A stretch of 64,000 nt of DNA from Micavibrio_A sp964539025 (lineage in GTDB: Bacteria; Pseudomonadota; Alphaproteobacteria; Micavibrionales; Micavibrionaceae), in NCBI GenBank assembly GCA_964539025.1, contig CAZIFA010000004.1:163490-227489 (forward strand), written 5' to 3'. This document shows, piece after piece, positions 35,587-43,905 of the stretch. The first letter of the stretch is position 1; the number at the start of each line of letters is the position of its first letter. The notes under the pieces are model-generated. The model made no database searches. It worked only from the letters and a program-made list of their open reading frames with translations, and was not told the origin of the DNA. The translations under genes and the position numbers were made by a program.

Positions 35587-36537
35587 TTGGGAAAAGCATC
35601 ACGCAAAGCCAAAGGCAATAAAATCGACGGCTGGGTCAATCTGAACAAGCCGGCGGGCATTACCTCGACGCAAGCGCTTGCCATCGTCAAACGTGCACTT
35701 AATCCGCAAAAGGCGGGCCACGCCGGAACGCTCGACCCCCTCGCCTCTGGCATCCTCCCTATCGCGCTCGGCGAAGCGACCAAGACTGTTCCCTACGTTC
35801 AGGATTCCATCAAAACCTATAACTTCACCGTCACATGGGGCGAGCAGCGCACGACCGATGACGCCGAAGGCGAAGCGGTAAAAACATCCGACAAGCGCCC
35901 GACAAAAGCGCAAGTCGAAGCCCTGCTCGCATCCTTCCACGGAGAAATAGAACAAACCCCGCCACAATTCTCCGCCATAAAGGTGGATGGCAACCGCGCC
36001 TATGACCTCGCCCGTGACGGGGAAGATTTCGAACTCAAATCTCGCATCGTTTATATCGAAAGCCTTGAGATCGTCAGCCATTCGGAAGACCAAACCGCCT
36101 TCACCTGTATCTGCGGCAAAGGCACTTATGTCCGCTCTCTGGCCCGCGATATGGGCGAAAAACTGGGTTGTTTTGGCTATATTTCCGCCCTCGAACGCGC
36201 TGGCGTAGGCCCCTTTACCCTCGAAAACGCGATTTCGCTGGACATTTTCACCCAAAATGACGATAAACCCTCACCGGAGCAGGTATTGCTTCCCCTTCAG
36301 ACCGCCCTGGACGACATCCCGGTTCTGGCCTTGAGGGAACAAGAAGCAGCCCGGTTGAAGAACGGCAATGGCCTCGTCTTCCTATCAAAACCCGATCTGG
36401 ACCGCATGGACCAAGCCGGGATCGAATGGGGAAACAATTCCATCGTCACGGCTCTTGCGACCTATAACAAAAAGGCTATTGCCATTGTTGAAGTCGAAGG
36501 ACCTGAGCTTCACCCGATCCGTATCTTTAACGTTTAA
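35587..36537 (+). CDS. truB: tRNA pseudouridine(55) synthase
   Basis: A 316-residue enzyme making pseudouridine 55 in the tRNA T-loop. Catalytic Asp50 lies in GHAGTLDPLASGIL; KPAGITST and the GKGTYVRSLARDMG motif are present. The start is TTG at 35587, the only suitable codon, with AAAAGGAAT upstream. It follows rbfA by 7 bases. Confidence 0.94.
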   Translation: MGKASRKAKGNKIDGWVNLNKPAGITSTQALAIVKRALNPQKAGHAGTLDPLASGILPIALGEATKTVPYVQDSIKTYNFTVTWGEQRTTDDAEGEAVKTSDKRPTKAQVEALLASFHGEIEQTPPQFSAIKVDGNRAYDLARDGEDFELKSRIVYIESLEIVSHSEDQTAFTCICGKGTYVRSLARDMGEKLGCFGYISALERAGVGPFTLENAISLDIFTQNDDKPSPEQVLLPLQTALDDIPVLALREQEAARLKNGNGLVFLSKPDLDRMDQAGIEWGNNSIVTALATYNKKAIAIVEVEGPELHPIRIFNV

Positions 36538-36544
36538 CCCGCCC

Positions 36545-36610
36545 TGTCATCCTGAAGGAGCGGAGCGACTGAAGGATCTCAAGAGATTCTTCGCTGCGCT
36601 CAGAATGACA
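36545..36610. repeat. Palindromic repeat element (short variant)
   Basis: Starts TGTCATCCTGAAGGAGCGGA and ends CGCTCAGAATGACA, with GGATCTCAAGAGATTCTT as the central stem-loop. It sits between truB and rpsO. Confidence 0.82.
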
Positions 36611-36638
36611 ACAGGGCTTATGAAAGGAAATAAAGACG

Positions 36639-36908
36639 ATGTCGATAGCACCAGCCAAGAAACAGCAAGTCATTGCTGAAAACGCCACGAAAAAAGGCGA
36701 TACCGGTTCGCCGTCCGTTCAAGTTGCCATTCTGACAGAGCGTATCAACAACCTGTCCGAACACATGCAAACCAACAAAAAAGATTTCAGCTCGCGCCGC
36801 GGCCTTTTGAAGATGGTTGCCACGCGCCGTAAACTTTTGGATTACCTGAAGCGCAAAGATGAAAAAGGCTACAATGCTCTCATCGAAAAACTCGGTATCC
36901 GCCGCTAA
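36639..36908 (+). CDS. rpsO: 30S ribosomal protein S15
   Basis: An 89-residue protein of standard length with GDTGSPSVQVAILTERINNLSEHM and FSSRRGLLKMVATRRKLLDYLKRKD. It binds 16S rRNA early in 30S assembly. GAAAGGAAAT precedes the ATG. Usually followed directly by pnp; here pnp lies 7 kb away. Confidence 0.98.
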   Translation: MSIAPAKKQQVIAENATKKGDTGSPSVQVAILTERINNLSEHMQTNKKDFSSRRGLLKMVATRRKLLDYLKRKDEKGYNALIEKLGIRR

Positions 36909-36931
36909 TCGTTAAGTGGTTAAGAACACAA

Positions 36932-36957
36932 AGAACCCGCCAAACGGCGGGTTTCTT
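36932..36957 (+). terminator. Intrinsic terminator after rpsO
   Basis: AACCCGCC (36934-36941), AAAC loop, GGCGGGTT (36946-36953), then TCTT. The T-run is short but the stem is perfect. Confidence 0.75.
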
Positions 36958-37012
36958 ATGGACAGATTGTTGCATTTTTTGTATTTATGCAAAGTATGGA
37001 AGGTAACAAACA

Positions 37013-37531
37013 ATGAACCGCATCACCACCGTAATCAGTAGCCTCGCCGGACTTTTCCTGACCGCGCAAGCCGCCATGGGCCGGCAGACTGCCATTATAA
37101 CTGATATCCCTACGTTGAATCAGATTGCTCCCGCTATGTTGCTGTGTCCCAAGACAACAGCGGAGGCTAAATCCCGTCCGGAGACGGTAGAAAAATGCGC
37201 GCGTGATGCCGTGCGTGGGGCAACAAAAATTGCAATAATGCAGTCGAGACATATCGGGGGGGAAATGCAAACCGACAAATTCAGAAGGGCGCAAGCGGGT
37301 CTGAACAACTGCATACAAGAATTAGAGACGTTGGATGGCAAGCCTCTGGGATCGCGTGGGGTCCCATCGTATGTGGACGGGGCAGCACAAGCCATAAACA
37401 AATGCGAAGCTGCGCTTGTACTCACCGACGAATTCTTCCGCATGGAATTCAACACGGATGCGCGCCGTGCCGTTTCTAGAAGCATAAATGAGTTAGCGCG
37501 TCTCCCGCTGCCGTCCCCGTCCCAAAAATAA
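37013..37531 (+). CDS. Secreted four-cysteine protein, paralog 1
   Basis: A 172-residue protein with a signal peptide (MNRITTVISSLAGLFLTAQAAMG). The mature part is helical with four cysteines: LLCPKTTAEA, VEKCARDAVRGATKIA, GLNNCIQELETL and AINKCEAALVL. The C-x(17)-C...C-x(about 30)-C pattern, with an Ala-rich helix after the second Cys and an aromatic/Ala helix after the fourth, recurs in the following genes. Probably periplasmic or secreted with two disulfides. Unrecognised family. Confidence 0.72.
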   Translation: MNRITTVISSLAGLFLTAQAAMGRQTAIITDIPTLNQIAPAMLLCPKTTAEAKSRPETVEKCARDAVRGATKIAIMQSRHIGGEMQTDKFRRAQAGLNNCIQELETLDGKPLGSRGVPSYVDGAAQAINKCEAALVLTDEFFRMEFNTDARRAVSRSINELARLPLPSPSQK

Positions 37532-37546
37532 TGTCATTTAATGGTT

Positions 37547-37573
37547 AAAACCCGCCTTTTGGCGGGGTTTTTT
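37547..37573 (+). terminator. Intrinsic terminator
   Basis: AAAACCCGCC-TTTT-GGCGGGG followed by TTTTTT. It closes the transcript of the first secreted paralog. Confidence 0.85.
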
Positions 37574-37602
37574 ATGGACAGATATCTGCCTCTTCTATAT
37601 TT

Positions 37603-37616
37603 TACGTAAAAATTAT
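37603..37616 (+). promoter_or_regulatory. Shared upstream motif TACGTAAAAATTAT, copy 1
   Basis: This 14-base sequence, 29 bases before the start at 37646, recurs exactly at 38266-38279, 14 bases before the next paralog. It may be a common promoter element or a trace of duplication. Confidence 0.4.
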
Positions 37617-37645
37617 AAATAGAACTTTTGAGGGTAAGTGTATTA

Positions 37646-38242
37646 ATGCGTTCTTCTTTCGCCCACACCGCCGCTGCTGCTGCAATCTCTATGATGCAGC
37701 CTCTCGGCGCGCCTATGGCTCAGCAGCAACCCCTCTCCATGCAGGCTGCCGATACAGAGATGGCGCAGAAGATCGAGGAAAATATCGAGAAAAAATGCCC
37801 GTCAACATTGAAAAATCCCGAAGCAAATAAACCCTGCATCGACATTCTTCTTTACAACGCTATTGCGCTTAGCATGTATATGCACAGCTCTATAACTATA
37901 GATATAGGCACCTACACCAGACGATTTTCTGACCCCAAAATACTGGAATCAAATCAACGCAAGGCCAATAATGCGCTTGATGATTTGATGACCTTTTGTA
38001 CGCGTCCATTGGCCATGATGGTGAAAAACCCAGGCCAACCGCAATTTTATCTCGAAAACGCAGCTAGAAATCTTATCGGCTGCAAGGACTCTTTTGACCG
38101 CGCCGATAAAGCACTGAACGCAAATTTGTATCCAAAATCACGCCTGATAGTGCATGGAAAAGCCCAGGCGATAATTGGCAATGACCTATATGGCAAGCAC
38201 TTCCGCATTCCCGCTAGCAGGGACCAGCGTTTTAATTATTGA
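37646..38242 (+). CDS. Secreted four-cysteine protein, paralog 2
   Basis: A 198-residue protein from the ATG at 37646 (MRSSFAHTAAAAAISMMQPL, a signal peptide ending near AQQQ). Four cysteines fit the family spacing: KKCPSTL, KPCIDILLYNAIAL, MTFCTRPLAMM and IGCKDSFDRADKAL. A GAGGGTAAG ribosome site lies 7 bases upstream. Function unknown; the layout matches its neighbours although identity is low. Confidence 0.68.
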   Translation: MRSSFAHTAAAAAISMMQPLGAPMAQQQPLSMQAADTEMAQKIEENIEKKCPSTLKNPEANKPCIDILLYNAIALSMYMHSSITIDIGTYTRRFSDPKILESNQRKANNALDDLMTFCTRPLAMMVKNPGQPQFYLENAARNLIGCKDSFDRADKALNANLYPKSRLIVHGKAQAIIGNDLYGKHFRIPASRDQRFNY

Positions 38243-38265
38243 CCGATCACCAAGCTTTATATACG

Positions 38266-38279
38266 TACGTAAAAATTAT
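38266..38279 (+). promoter_or_regulatory. Shared upstream motif TACGTAAAAATTAT, copy 2
   Basis: Identical to 37603-37616. It lies directly ahead of the start of paralog 3. Confidence 0.4.
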
Positions 38280-38293
38280 TGAGAGTAATAACA

Positions 38294-38824
38294 ATGAAAC
38301 CTACCATCATCGCACTCGGTTCAGTTTTTATAGCCGCACAGCCGACTATGGCACAAACGGCAAAACTTGATGTCGTTGAAAATCGTTCCGTGACGCAAGA
38401 AATCGCCAACCATCTGCTCATTTGTCCGGTAACCGAAGAACAGGCGCAATACCGCAATACAGCCGTGACCTGCGCCCATAATGCTTTACGGTCTACAAAA
38501 ACTATTGCAACGCTGCTGAGGGAATATATCGGCCAACAAGGGCTCACCCGTGTTATTCCAAACGGAGGTTTGGCACAGGATGATTTAAACAAAAATTGCA
38601 GGAAAGTGCTAGACAGTCTTCACGGCCAGCATCAAAAGACGCGCACTATGGAAGAATCTAAAGAATATGTGGGGCGCGCCGCTGCCGCTATCACCAATTG
38701 CCGCGCATCGTTCCAACGCGCCGAACAATCGACGAGCATCCAATATGCCTATGATGCGCAAAGAGTTATCTATGGACGCATGGAACAACTACAAAATCTA
38801 ATGGCTCTGAATCCCGTCAAATAA
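38294..38824 (+). CDS. Secreted four-cysteine protein, paralog 3
   Basis: A 176-residue protein with a signal peptide (MKPTIIALGSVFIAAQPTMAQ). Cysteines lie in LLICPVTEEQAQ, VTCAHNALRSTKTIA, NKNCRKVLDSL and ITNCRASFQRAEQS. It is the closest relative of paralog 1: both share the LLxCPxT start, a CAxxAxR helix and an AAxAIxxCxA-x-x helix. Unrecognised family. Confidence 0.72.
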   Translation: MKPTIIALGSVFIAAQPTMAQTAKLDVVENRSVTQEIANHLLICPVTEEQAQYRNTAVTCAHNALRSTKTIATLLREYIGQQGLTRVIPNGGLAQDDLNKNCRKVLDSLHGQHQKTRTMEESKEYVGRAAAAITNCRASFQRAEQSTSIQYAYDAQRVIYGRMEQLQNLMALNPVK

Positions 38825-38830
38825 ATTACA

Positions 38831-39217
38831 ATGATGAAACCCGCATCGCTTCTCGCAAGTTCCGCGCTCGCCCTCACCCTGCTCTTTCAGGGTGCGCAGG
38901 CGAAAGAACCTTTTGACAGGCGCGCATGTTTGCGCGACATCGTCAGCGACGCCAAAAACTATTCCCAAAGATTCACGGGCCTGTTGCCGCTTCACGGCGA
39001 AAATCCATATAAAACGCGGATACTCGACGCCGACCGCCTAACAATTAGCAAGGAATGCAACAGGCTGAACGGCCACGACTCGGAACCCGTGCATATTGAC
39101 GACTGTTTTTCTGCGATAGACTTGGCCGCGCAGGCACACAGCATCGCCCCCGACGGATTGGTTAATCTGAAATTGCGCCTGCGCGCCGTCGAAAACGGCC
39201 AGTGCAGGCCACGTTAA
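38831..39217 (+). CDS. Small secreted cysteine protein, related or degenerate paralog
   Basis: A 128-residue protein with a signal peptide (MMKPASLLASSALALTLLFQGAQA). Cysteines lie in RRACLRDIV, SKECNRL, DDCFSAIDLAAQA and near the end in GQCRPR. Spacing differs from the other members, but the DCFSAIDLAAQA helix resembles their last motif. It starts 6 bases after paralog 3, so it is co-transcribed. Confidence 0.62.
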   Translation: MMKPASLLASSALALTLLFQGAQAKEPFDRRACLRDIVSDAKNYSQRFTGLLPLHGENPYKTRILDADRLTISKECNRLNGHDSEPVHIDDCFSAIDLAAQAHSIAPDGLVNLKLRLRAVENGQCRPR

Positions 39218-39250
39218 TATGTCCGCAAAACCGCCGTTAAAGCACGTTTT

Positions 39251-39279
39251 TTGACTTTGCCGGCCCGTTTCTGTATAAG
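39251..39279 (+). promoter_or_regulatory. Sigma70-type promoter
   Basis: TTGACT (39251-39256), 17 bases, TATAAG (39274-39279), 26 bases before the start at 39305 with GGAGGGGA in between. It makes the second half of the secreted cluster a separate unit. Confidence 0.65.
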
Positions 39280-39304
39280 TTATGTATATTTGATGGAGGG
39301 GACG

Positions 39305-40198
39305 ATGAGCATATTTACTAGGTTAATGAAAGCAGCAGCGCCTTTGGCGGTTCTTTTATCGGGCGGTGCAGCCACCGCGCAAAGCCCGGCGGCAGGCTGT
39401 ATAGAAACTCTAGGCAAGGAAGCCAGCACTTTGGCCACCAGTCAAATAAGTTCCTATGGCACTCGTGACCAAACGCCTCGTGGCCGTGCCTCAACAGAAA
39501 TTTCTATAGCCTGCAATCCGTTTGCTCAAATCGACATCACAACGATATCGCGATGCGCCAGCGTCATGAGACACCATCATGAAAAATTCGGCGGCGGCGA
39601 TATGCTAAAGTGGGACAGACTTCGTGCCCAAATTGGAGAATTTAAAAATCACGGCGTCTGTGACGGCACGCACCTTACGGAATCCCTGCCAAAATCTACG
39701 CCAGTTCCACCCGGGACTTATCCGCCCAAAATGGAACAGCACTTCAAGACAATGACATCTGCTTGCTCTGCAGATTTAAATGACAGGCCCAACGCCATTA
39801 ATTGTATGAAAGGAACAGCACAAGCAGCGCTCTCTCTGGAGAATGAATTTACCCATAGATTGGGACTTGCAAAACAACGCAGCTCAGATCCAACCGAACA
39901 ACAAAGAATTCAAACCGGCATCGATACGGCAAAAGCCAACTGCCAGCCACTGACAAAGCTCACCGGAACATTTGAAACCATGCTGCAACCTACCCTTGAA
40001 CAAATCAGCGCTTGTATCACTGATATAAATCATACTGGGTATGGCCAAAAACGCGATATAGTTGGCATAGGTCATGGTGATGTAACGGGAGTGCCGGACA
40101 ACCTAAAATCTGTCACCTGGGCCATGAAACAAATCGCCGGAGAGGTTCTTAAACTGAATTATCTTGGACAGTATAAGCCCGGTGGCCCTGGCAGATGA
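39305..40198 (+). CDS. Large secreted four-cysteine protein, paralog 4 with extra N-terminal part
   Basis: A 297-residue protein from the ATG at 39305, with signal peptide MSIFTRLMKAAAPLAVLLSG...ATAQ. The last about 150 residues repeat the family pattern: TSACSADL, INCMKGTAQAALSL, KANCQPLTKL and ISACITDI. The N-terminal half has its own cysteines (AGCIETL, IACNPFAQ, SRCASVM, GVCDGT), so the protein may be two diverged units fused. It overlaps the next gene by 4 bases (ATGA). Function unknown. Confidence 0.66.
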   Translation: MSIFTRLMKAAAPLAVLLSGGAATAQSPAAGCIETLGKEASTLATSQISSYGTRDQTPRGRASTEISIACNPFAQIDITTISRCASVMRHHHEKFGGGDMLKWDRLRAQIGEFKNHGVCDGTHLTESLPKSTPVPPGTYPPKMEQHFKTMTSACSADLNDRPNAINCMKGTAQAALSLENEFTHRLGLAKQRSSDPTEQQRIQTGIDTAKANCQPLTKLTGTFETMLQPTLEQISACITDINHTGYGQKRDIVGIGHGDVTGVPDNLKSVTWAMKQIAGEVLKLNYLGQYKPGGPGR

Positions 40199-40755
40199 CC
40201 CTCCTCTCCAAGCTAACAAAAGCAGCCACGCCGCTGGTGACCATATTCGGCCTTACGCTTGTCACCCATGTCGGCCACGCGCAAACCTTGATGGAAGATG
40301 AGCATATTACAGCCAGCACAGCGGATTTGATGAGCAGAAATTGCGCCAAGGAAAAAGCCGCAGCGATTGAATCATCCAATATAATCAGTTGCACAACATC
40401 GGCTGCCCACGCCGTTCATGTGATTGCCAACTATATGAAGCGGGACATTCAGGCGATACAGGGAAAACTCGCCCCCTTTAACGTCGATATGGCGCAGGCG
40501 GCACTGCAAGTGGATTGCATCGTTCCAATAGACGAATTGATACGAAGAAAAGGCACCGGTCGTTATAAAAGCGATCCGGGACTATACGCAACTCACAGCT
40601 ATTTATGGGCACAGCGCTGCGGGGAGGCCATATCCAGAAGTGGCCTTGCCGTCGATATAAAGTATAACTCCAAGGCTGTGGCTGAGGTTCATACTGCGTT
40701 GGGACAGCTAATGAAGCATGTACATGGCGACGAGCCAGAACCGCAAGTGAGATAG
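40195..40755 (+). CDS. Secreted four-cysteine protein, paralog 5
   Basis: A 186-residue protein. The signal peptide (MTLLSKLTKAATPLVTIFGL...GHAQ) resembles that of paralog 4, which supports duplication. Cysteines: SRNCAKEKAA, ISCTTSAAHAVHV, QVDCIVPIDEL and AQRCGEAISRSG. Coupled to paralog 4 by a 4-base overlap. Unrecognised family. Confidence 0.68.
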   Translation: MTLLSKLTKAATPLVTIFGLTLVTHVGHAQTLMEDEHITASTADLMSRNCAKEKAAAIESSNIISCTTSAAHAVHVIANYMKRDIQAIQGKLAPFNVDMAQAALQVDCIVPIDELIRRKGTGRYKSDPGLYATHSYLWAQRCGEAISRSGLAVDIKYNSKAVAEVHTALGQLMKHVHGDEPEPQVR

Positions 40756-40835
40756 CTCTAACGTATTTCTCGGAAATTTTGGGCAAAAACACGATTTCTT
40801 TGACAAGGCCGCCCAATGGTGTTACGAAAAACACT

Positions 40836-41312
40836 ATGCGTACAATTGTGTTCATACCCGCCCTTCTCGCCGCTTTCGGCTTGGCCACTCAGGCCGTGGC
40901 TGACGATGCTCGCACCGAAAAATATGTCGTCGATACGCTGCGAGCATCCTGCGCGAGCGATTCCAGAGATTTGCACACCTGCATCGACACCATGTCGAAA
41001 ATGACGCTGGTTATCTCCAGACAAATACAAGACAGCATCAGCGCTCAGGCCACATCCAAAAATTGGGAGATGGCCTTGCAAATGCCCATCGCGACCATGT
41101 GCCACCAACCCTTGCAAGCGCAGATAGACAAAAAAAATAAAACCGCCGCTGACTATCGTGCGCTGGTTGCCCGCACCAGTGACTGTAAGCGGGAATTTGG
41201 CGAATTCGCCCAAAGAAAAGCCGTATCATCCGTACCGTTTCCACAAGCCCGTCAAGTTCTCGACGCCACGCTGAACTGGACGATAAGCGTACCCCTGCTT
41301 CACGCGCGTTGA
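40836..41312 (+). CDS. Secreted four-cysteine protein, paralog 6
   Basis: A 158-residue protein from the ATG at 40836 with signal peptide MRTIVFIPALLAAFGLATQAVA. Cysteines: RASCASDSRD, HTCIDTMSKMTLVI, ATMCHQPLQAQ and TSDCKREFGEFA, the family order and spacing. It is the last gene of the array; a strong bidirectional terminator follows. Confidence 0.68.
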   Translation: MRTIVFIPALLAAFGLATQAVADDARTEKYVVDTLRASCASDSRDLHTCIDTMSKMTLVISRQIQDSISAQATSKNWEMALQMPIATMCHQPLQAQIDKKNKTAADYRALVARTSDCKREFGEFAQRKAVSSVPFPQARQVLDATLNWTISVPLLHAR

Positions 41313-41333
41313 TTCTAACGCTTCAAAACGAAC

Positions 41334-41366
41334 AAAAAAATCCCCGCTTCATGCGGGGATTTTTTA
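41334..41366. terminator. Bidirectional intrinsic terminator
   Basis: An A7 run, TCCCCGC-TTCAT-GCGGGGA, and a T7 run. It serves both the secreted cluster (plus) and gpmA (minus), whose stop codon abuts it. Confidence 0.9.
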
Positions 41367-42002
41367 TTAAGCTGCTTTCTTATCCGTCAGCGCGTACCGC
41401 TTGAGAATTTTACCCTTTTCCATCTCGAACACCACAGGCACGCCCGTTTCCATCTCTGCCTTGTTGATCGTTTCCGGCGTTTCCGCACCAAGGATAATAA
41501 GAAGAGCGCGAAGTGAATTACCATGTGCGGCGACGAGAATATTCTTGCCGTCTTCCAACTGCTTTTTGATGTTCGCTTCGAAATACGGACGAACGCGGTT
41601 TTCGACGACATCCTGTAAACATTCACCACCCGGAGGCGCGACATCGTAAGAACGCCGCCATATATGAACTTGCTCCTCGCCATACTTGGCGCGGGTTTCA
41701 TCTTTGTTGAGGCCTGTCAAATCACCGTAATCGCGTTCGCGCAGATCGTCATGACGGATGATTTTCGAAATCAGATCGGCCTGCCCCGCATTCTCAAGCG
41801 CAATTTTCGCCGTGTTGCCCGCGCGCATCAGCGTGCTGGTATAAACAACATCGAATTTCACGCCGAGTTGCTTCAGACGCTTACCCGCGTCGGCGGCCTC
41901 AGAGCGGCCCAGTTCGGATAAATCGATGTCATGAAAACCGGTAAAACGGTTTTCGAGGTTCCACTGGCTTTGGCCGTGACGAAGCAGGACAAGATAATTC
42001 AT
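41367..42002 (-). CDS. gpmA: 2,3-bisphosphoglycerate-dependent phosphoglycerate mutase
   Basis: A 211-residue glycolytic enzyme interconverting 3- and 2-phosphoglycerate. Catalytic RHG at residues 8-10 in LLRHGQSQWN, then NRFTGFHDIDLSELG, RDYGDLTGLNKDE and a C-terminal AHGNSLRALL motif. The short form is typical of alphaproteobacteria. Confidence 0.94.
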   Translation of the reverse strand: MNYLVLLRHGQSQWNLENRFTGFHDIDLSELGRSEAADAGKRLKQLGVKFDVVYTSTLMRAGNTAKIALENAGQADLISKIIRHDDLRERDYGDLTGLNKDETRAKYGEEQVHIWRRSYDVAPPGGECLQDVVENRVRPYFEANIKKQLEDGKNILVAAHGNSLRALLIILGAETPETINKAEMETGVPVVFEMEKGKILKRYALTDKKAA

Positions 42003-42046
42003 CTGAAGAACACCCTTCTAGTTAATATTGGAAAGGTTTATACAGC

Positions 42047-42508
42047 CTATCGGTTCTTCAGCGCAACCTGAACTTCGGACTTAAGATTGTCTTTGGTTAA
42101 CGTGCGGCCGCCCTGCCAGGCATTATATCCCGTCCAGACCAGAATGGCTTCGGCGGCACCCAGCACGGTCGTGCATAGATACCCTAGCGTGTAGGACAGA
42201 GCGTAAACCCCACCGAACACGATGTTGATGACAAAGAACGCGACGAACACAATTCCCATGAATTTAAAATGGGCGTGGTCGATGTCTCTAAAATCACCCT
42301 TGTGCTTGGTAAGGCCGATAACGGCCAGTATCAGCGACAAAAGCCCCAGCACCATCGTGGCGTATCCAGCGCTGGCGAAATTAATGCCGATGGCACCCAG
42401 CAAGGCATACAAAGCATTCCCCGCAGCGGAAACGAGCAAGAACATATAGGCGAAGTAAACATATCTTGCCTTGGGCACGATCCCCATGATTTTAACATCG
42501 TCTGACAT
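42047..42508 (-). CDS. Four-TM membrane protein, tandem paralog A
   Basis: A 153-residue protein with four hydrophobic helices (about 18-40, 48-66, 82-102, 106-130). The N-terminus (IMGIVPKARYVYFAY) and C-terminus (VWTGYNAWQGGRTLTKDNLKSEVQVALK) match the neighbour at 42513 closely. No known family recognised. The conserved polar C-terminal tail probably faces the cytoplasm. Confidence 0.72.
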   Translation of the reverse strand: MSDDVKIMGIVPKARYVYFAYMFLLVSAAGNALYALLGAIGINFASAGYATMVLGLLSLILAVIGLTKHKGDFRDIDHAHFKFMGIVFVAFFVINIVFGGVYALSYTLGYLCTTVLGAAEAILVWTGYNAWQGGRTLTKDNLKSEVQVALKNR

Positions 42509-42512
42509 CTGA

Positions 42513-42971
42513 CTAGCTCCTCTTGATGGCTTGTTGAACTTCGGATTTTATATTGTCTTTGGTGATGATGCGGCCGTGGCTCCAGCTATTATAACCTGTC
42601 CAGACCATCAACAGGTCAGCAGCACCGATCAAAACCGAAACCGCATACATCATGGTCGGCATCGCGAAGAAGGATGAACCGACGATCATGCCGATAACAA
42701 AGAAAACCGCAAAGACGATCAGCATGTACATGAGGTGCGATTGATCGAGCGTGGCAAAATCGGGCTTGAACAAAAAGAACCCGGCCAACGCCAGAACCAG
42801 ACCGGCCAAACCGCATAGCGTGAAAATGCCGCCGAGCGGAACGATCATGCCGATGAGCGCCAACAACGAGAGCGCTAATCCGCCTGCCGCGCCTGCTAGA
42901 AGAAGCCAGTAAGTGATCTGAACGTATTTGTTTTTGGGAATGAACCCTAGGATGGTGTCGGTATCGGACAT
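42513..42971 (-). CDS. Four-TM membrane protein, tandem paralog B
   Basis: A 152-residue protein sharing the FIPKNKYVQITYW start and VWTGYNSWSHGRIITKDNIKSEVQQAIK end with paralog A, four bases away. Both are of equal length, so a tandem duplication is clear. Function unknown; a homo- or hetero-oligomer is plausible. Confidence 0.72.
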   Translation of the reverse strand: MSDTDTILGFIPKNKYVQITYWLLLAGAAGGLALSLLALIGMIVPLGGIFTLCGLAGLVLALAGFFLFKPDFATLDQSHLMYMLIVFAVFFVIGMIVGSSFFAMPTMMYAVSVLIGAADLLMVWTGYNSWSHGRIITKDNIKSEVQQAIKRS

Positions 42972-43067
42972 TGAATTTCCCCTTCAAAGATGGACCGTAC
43001 GCCGGGTAGTATGACATAGCCGTCCACCAGACCGAAGCCGTTTCAAGGGCTTAGGCAGGAAAATCCC

Positions 43068-43145
43068 CTACAATACGTTAAAGATATACAGCAGGATGAT
43101 GATGGGGATCGGTATCCCGATAAGCCATAAAAGAACGCCCTTCAT
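43068..43145 (-). CDS. 25-residue hydrophobic peptide
   Basis: ATG at 43145 with a strong AAGGAG site 8 bases upstream encodes MKGVLLWLIGIPIPIIILLY followed by IFNVL. It is almost entirely one TM helix with two Pro residues. Tiny proteins of this kind occur widely in proteobacteria. The ribosome site and clean composition make it likely to be real. Confidence 0.65.
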   Translation of the reverse strand: MKGVLLWLIGIPIPIIILLYIFNVL

Positions 43146-43219
43146 TGTGAAATCTCCTTGTTTTATATCTGTGGTGCATACGCTTCGCAGATATAAAAGT
43201 TCCTGAAAATTCAAGGCCA

Positions 43220-43570
43220 TCAATCCAAACCCGGGGCTCTTTTTATGGCTTCGACCAAGTCACGCCAAAATTCATTTACATCGGTTATTTCTGGCGTGTC
43301 CTTGATATCTTCCCATGCTCTCGGGTCAGTGGCTGCGGCGGTCAAAGCTTGCGTTAAGTCACCCTTCACGCGCTCGAAAGTATTTCCACCAACCCCCGCA
43401 GCGGCGAGAAATGCACTGCATGTCATCTGCCAATCTATATCCTGATTCTCAAGCACAGCATCGGATGTAAGAAGAAGCCTTCCCCCACCTTCGCCGTTGA
43501 ACACGGCAAAAAGCTCATAACCGCCATCCGGTTTTTGCCCTTTTTCAAGTCCATCATAAACAAACGGCAT
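43220..43570 (-). CDS. Unknown 116-residue cytoplasmic protein
   Basis: It starts MPFVYDGLEKGQKPDGGYEL. The first half reads as beta-rich (FAVFNGEGGGRLLLTSDAV) and the second as helical, ending FWRDLVEAIKRAPGLD. No signal or TM segment. Not recognised. Confidence 0.55.
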   Translation of the reverse strand: MPFVYDGLEKGQKPDGGYELFAVFNGEGGGRLLLTSDAVLENQDIDWQMTCSAFLAAAGVGGNTFERVKGDLTQALTAAATDPRAWEDIKDTPEITDVNEFWRDLVEAIKRAPGLD

Positions 43571-43812
43571 GCGGTATTTCCTTCCATTTATCTAGAATCT
43601 GTAGTGAGAAATCTTATATATGTCAACTAATGGGCCTGTAAATCTTTGACAAATCACAGGTTTAAGGGTAGAAAAGGCACCGGAATGAGGGCGTTTCTTC
43701 AGTCCCAGATGCATTAATACGGTGAACTGTTAAGAACAGAAAATCCACAGAGCTGTCTTTAGCTGTCCACCGCATTATCCACAAACCGATCAAACGTCCT
43801 TTTCCGCTTAGA
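43571..43812. other. Intergenic stretch before the pnp repeat element
   Basis: Together with the repeat at 43813 this is a 335-base gap. I see no open frame with a good start here. It probably contains the pnp promoter, but no clear -35/-10 pair stands out. Confidence 0.4.
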
Positions 43813-43870
43813 TGTCATTCTGAGCGAAGCGAAGAATCTCGAGATCCTTCGGCTGCGCCTCAGGATGACA
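43813..43870. repeat. Palindromic repeat element (short variant)
   Basis: Starts TGTCATTCTGAGCGAAGCGA and ends GCCTCAGGATGACA, with GAATCTCGAGATCC as centre. It lies 35 bases before pnp, inside its likely leader. Confidence 0.82.
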
Positions 43871-43905
43871 ATAAACAACACAACAAAGAAAAAGGACCAA
43901 ACTAA

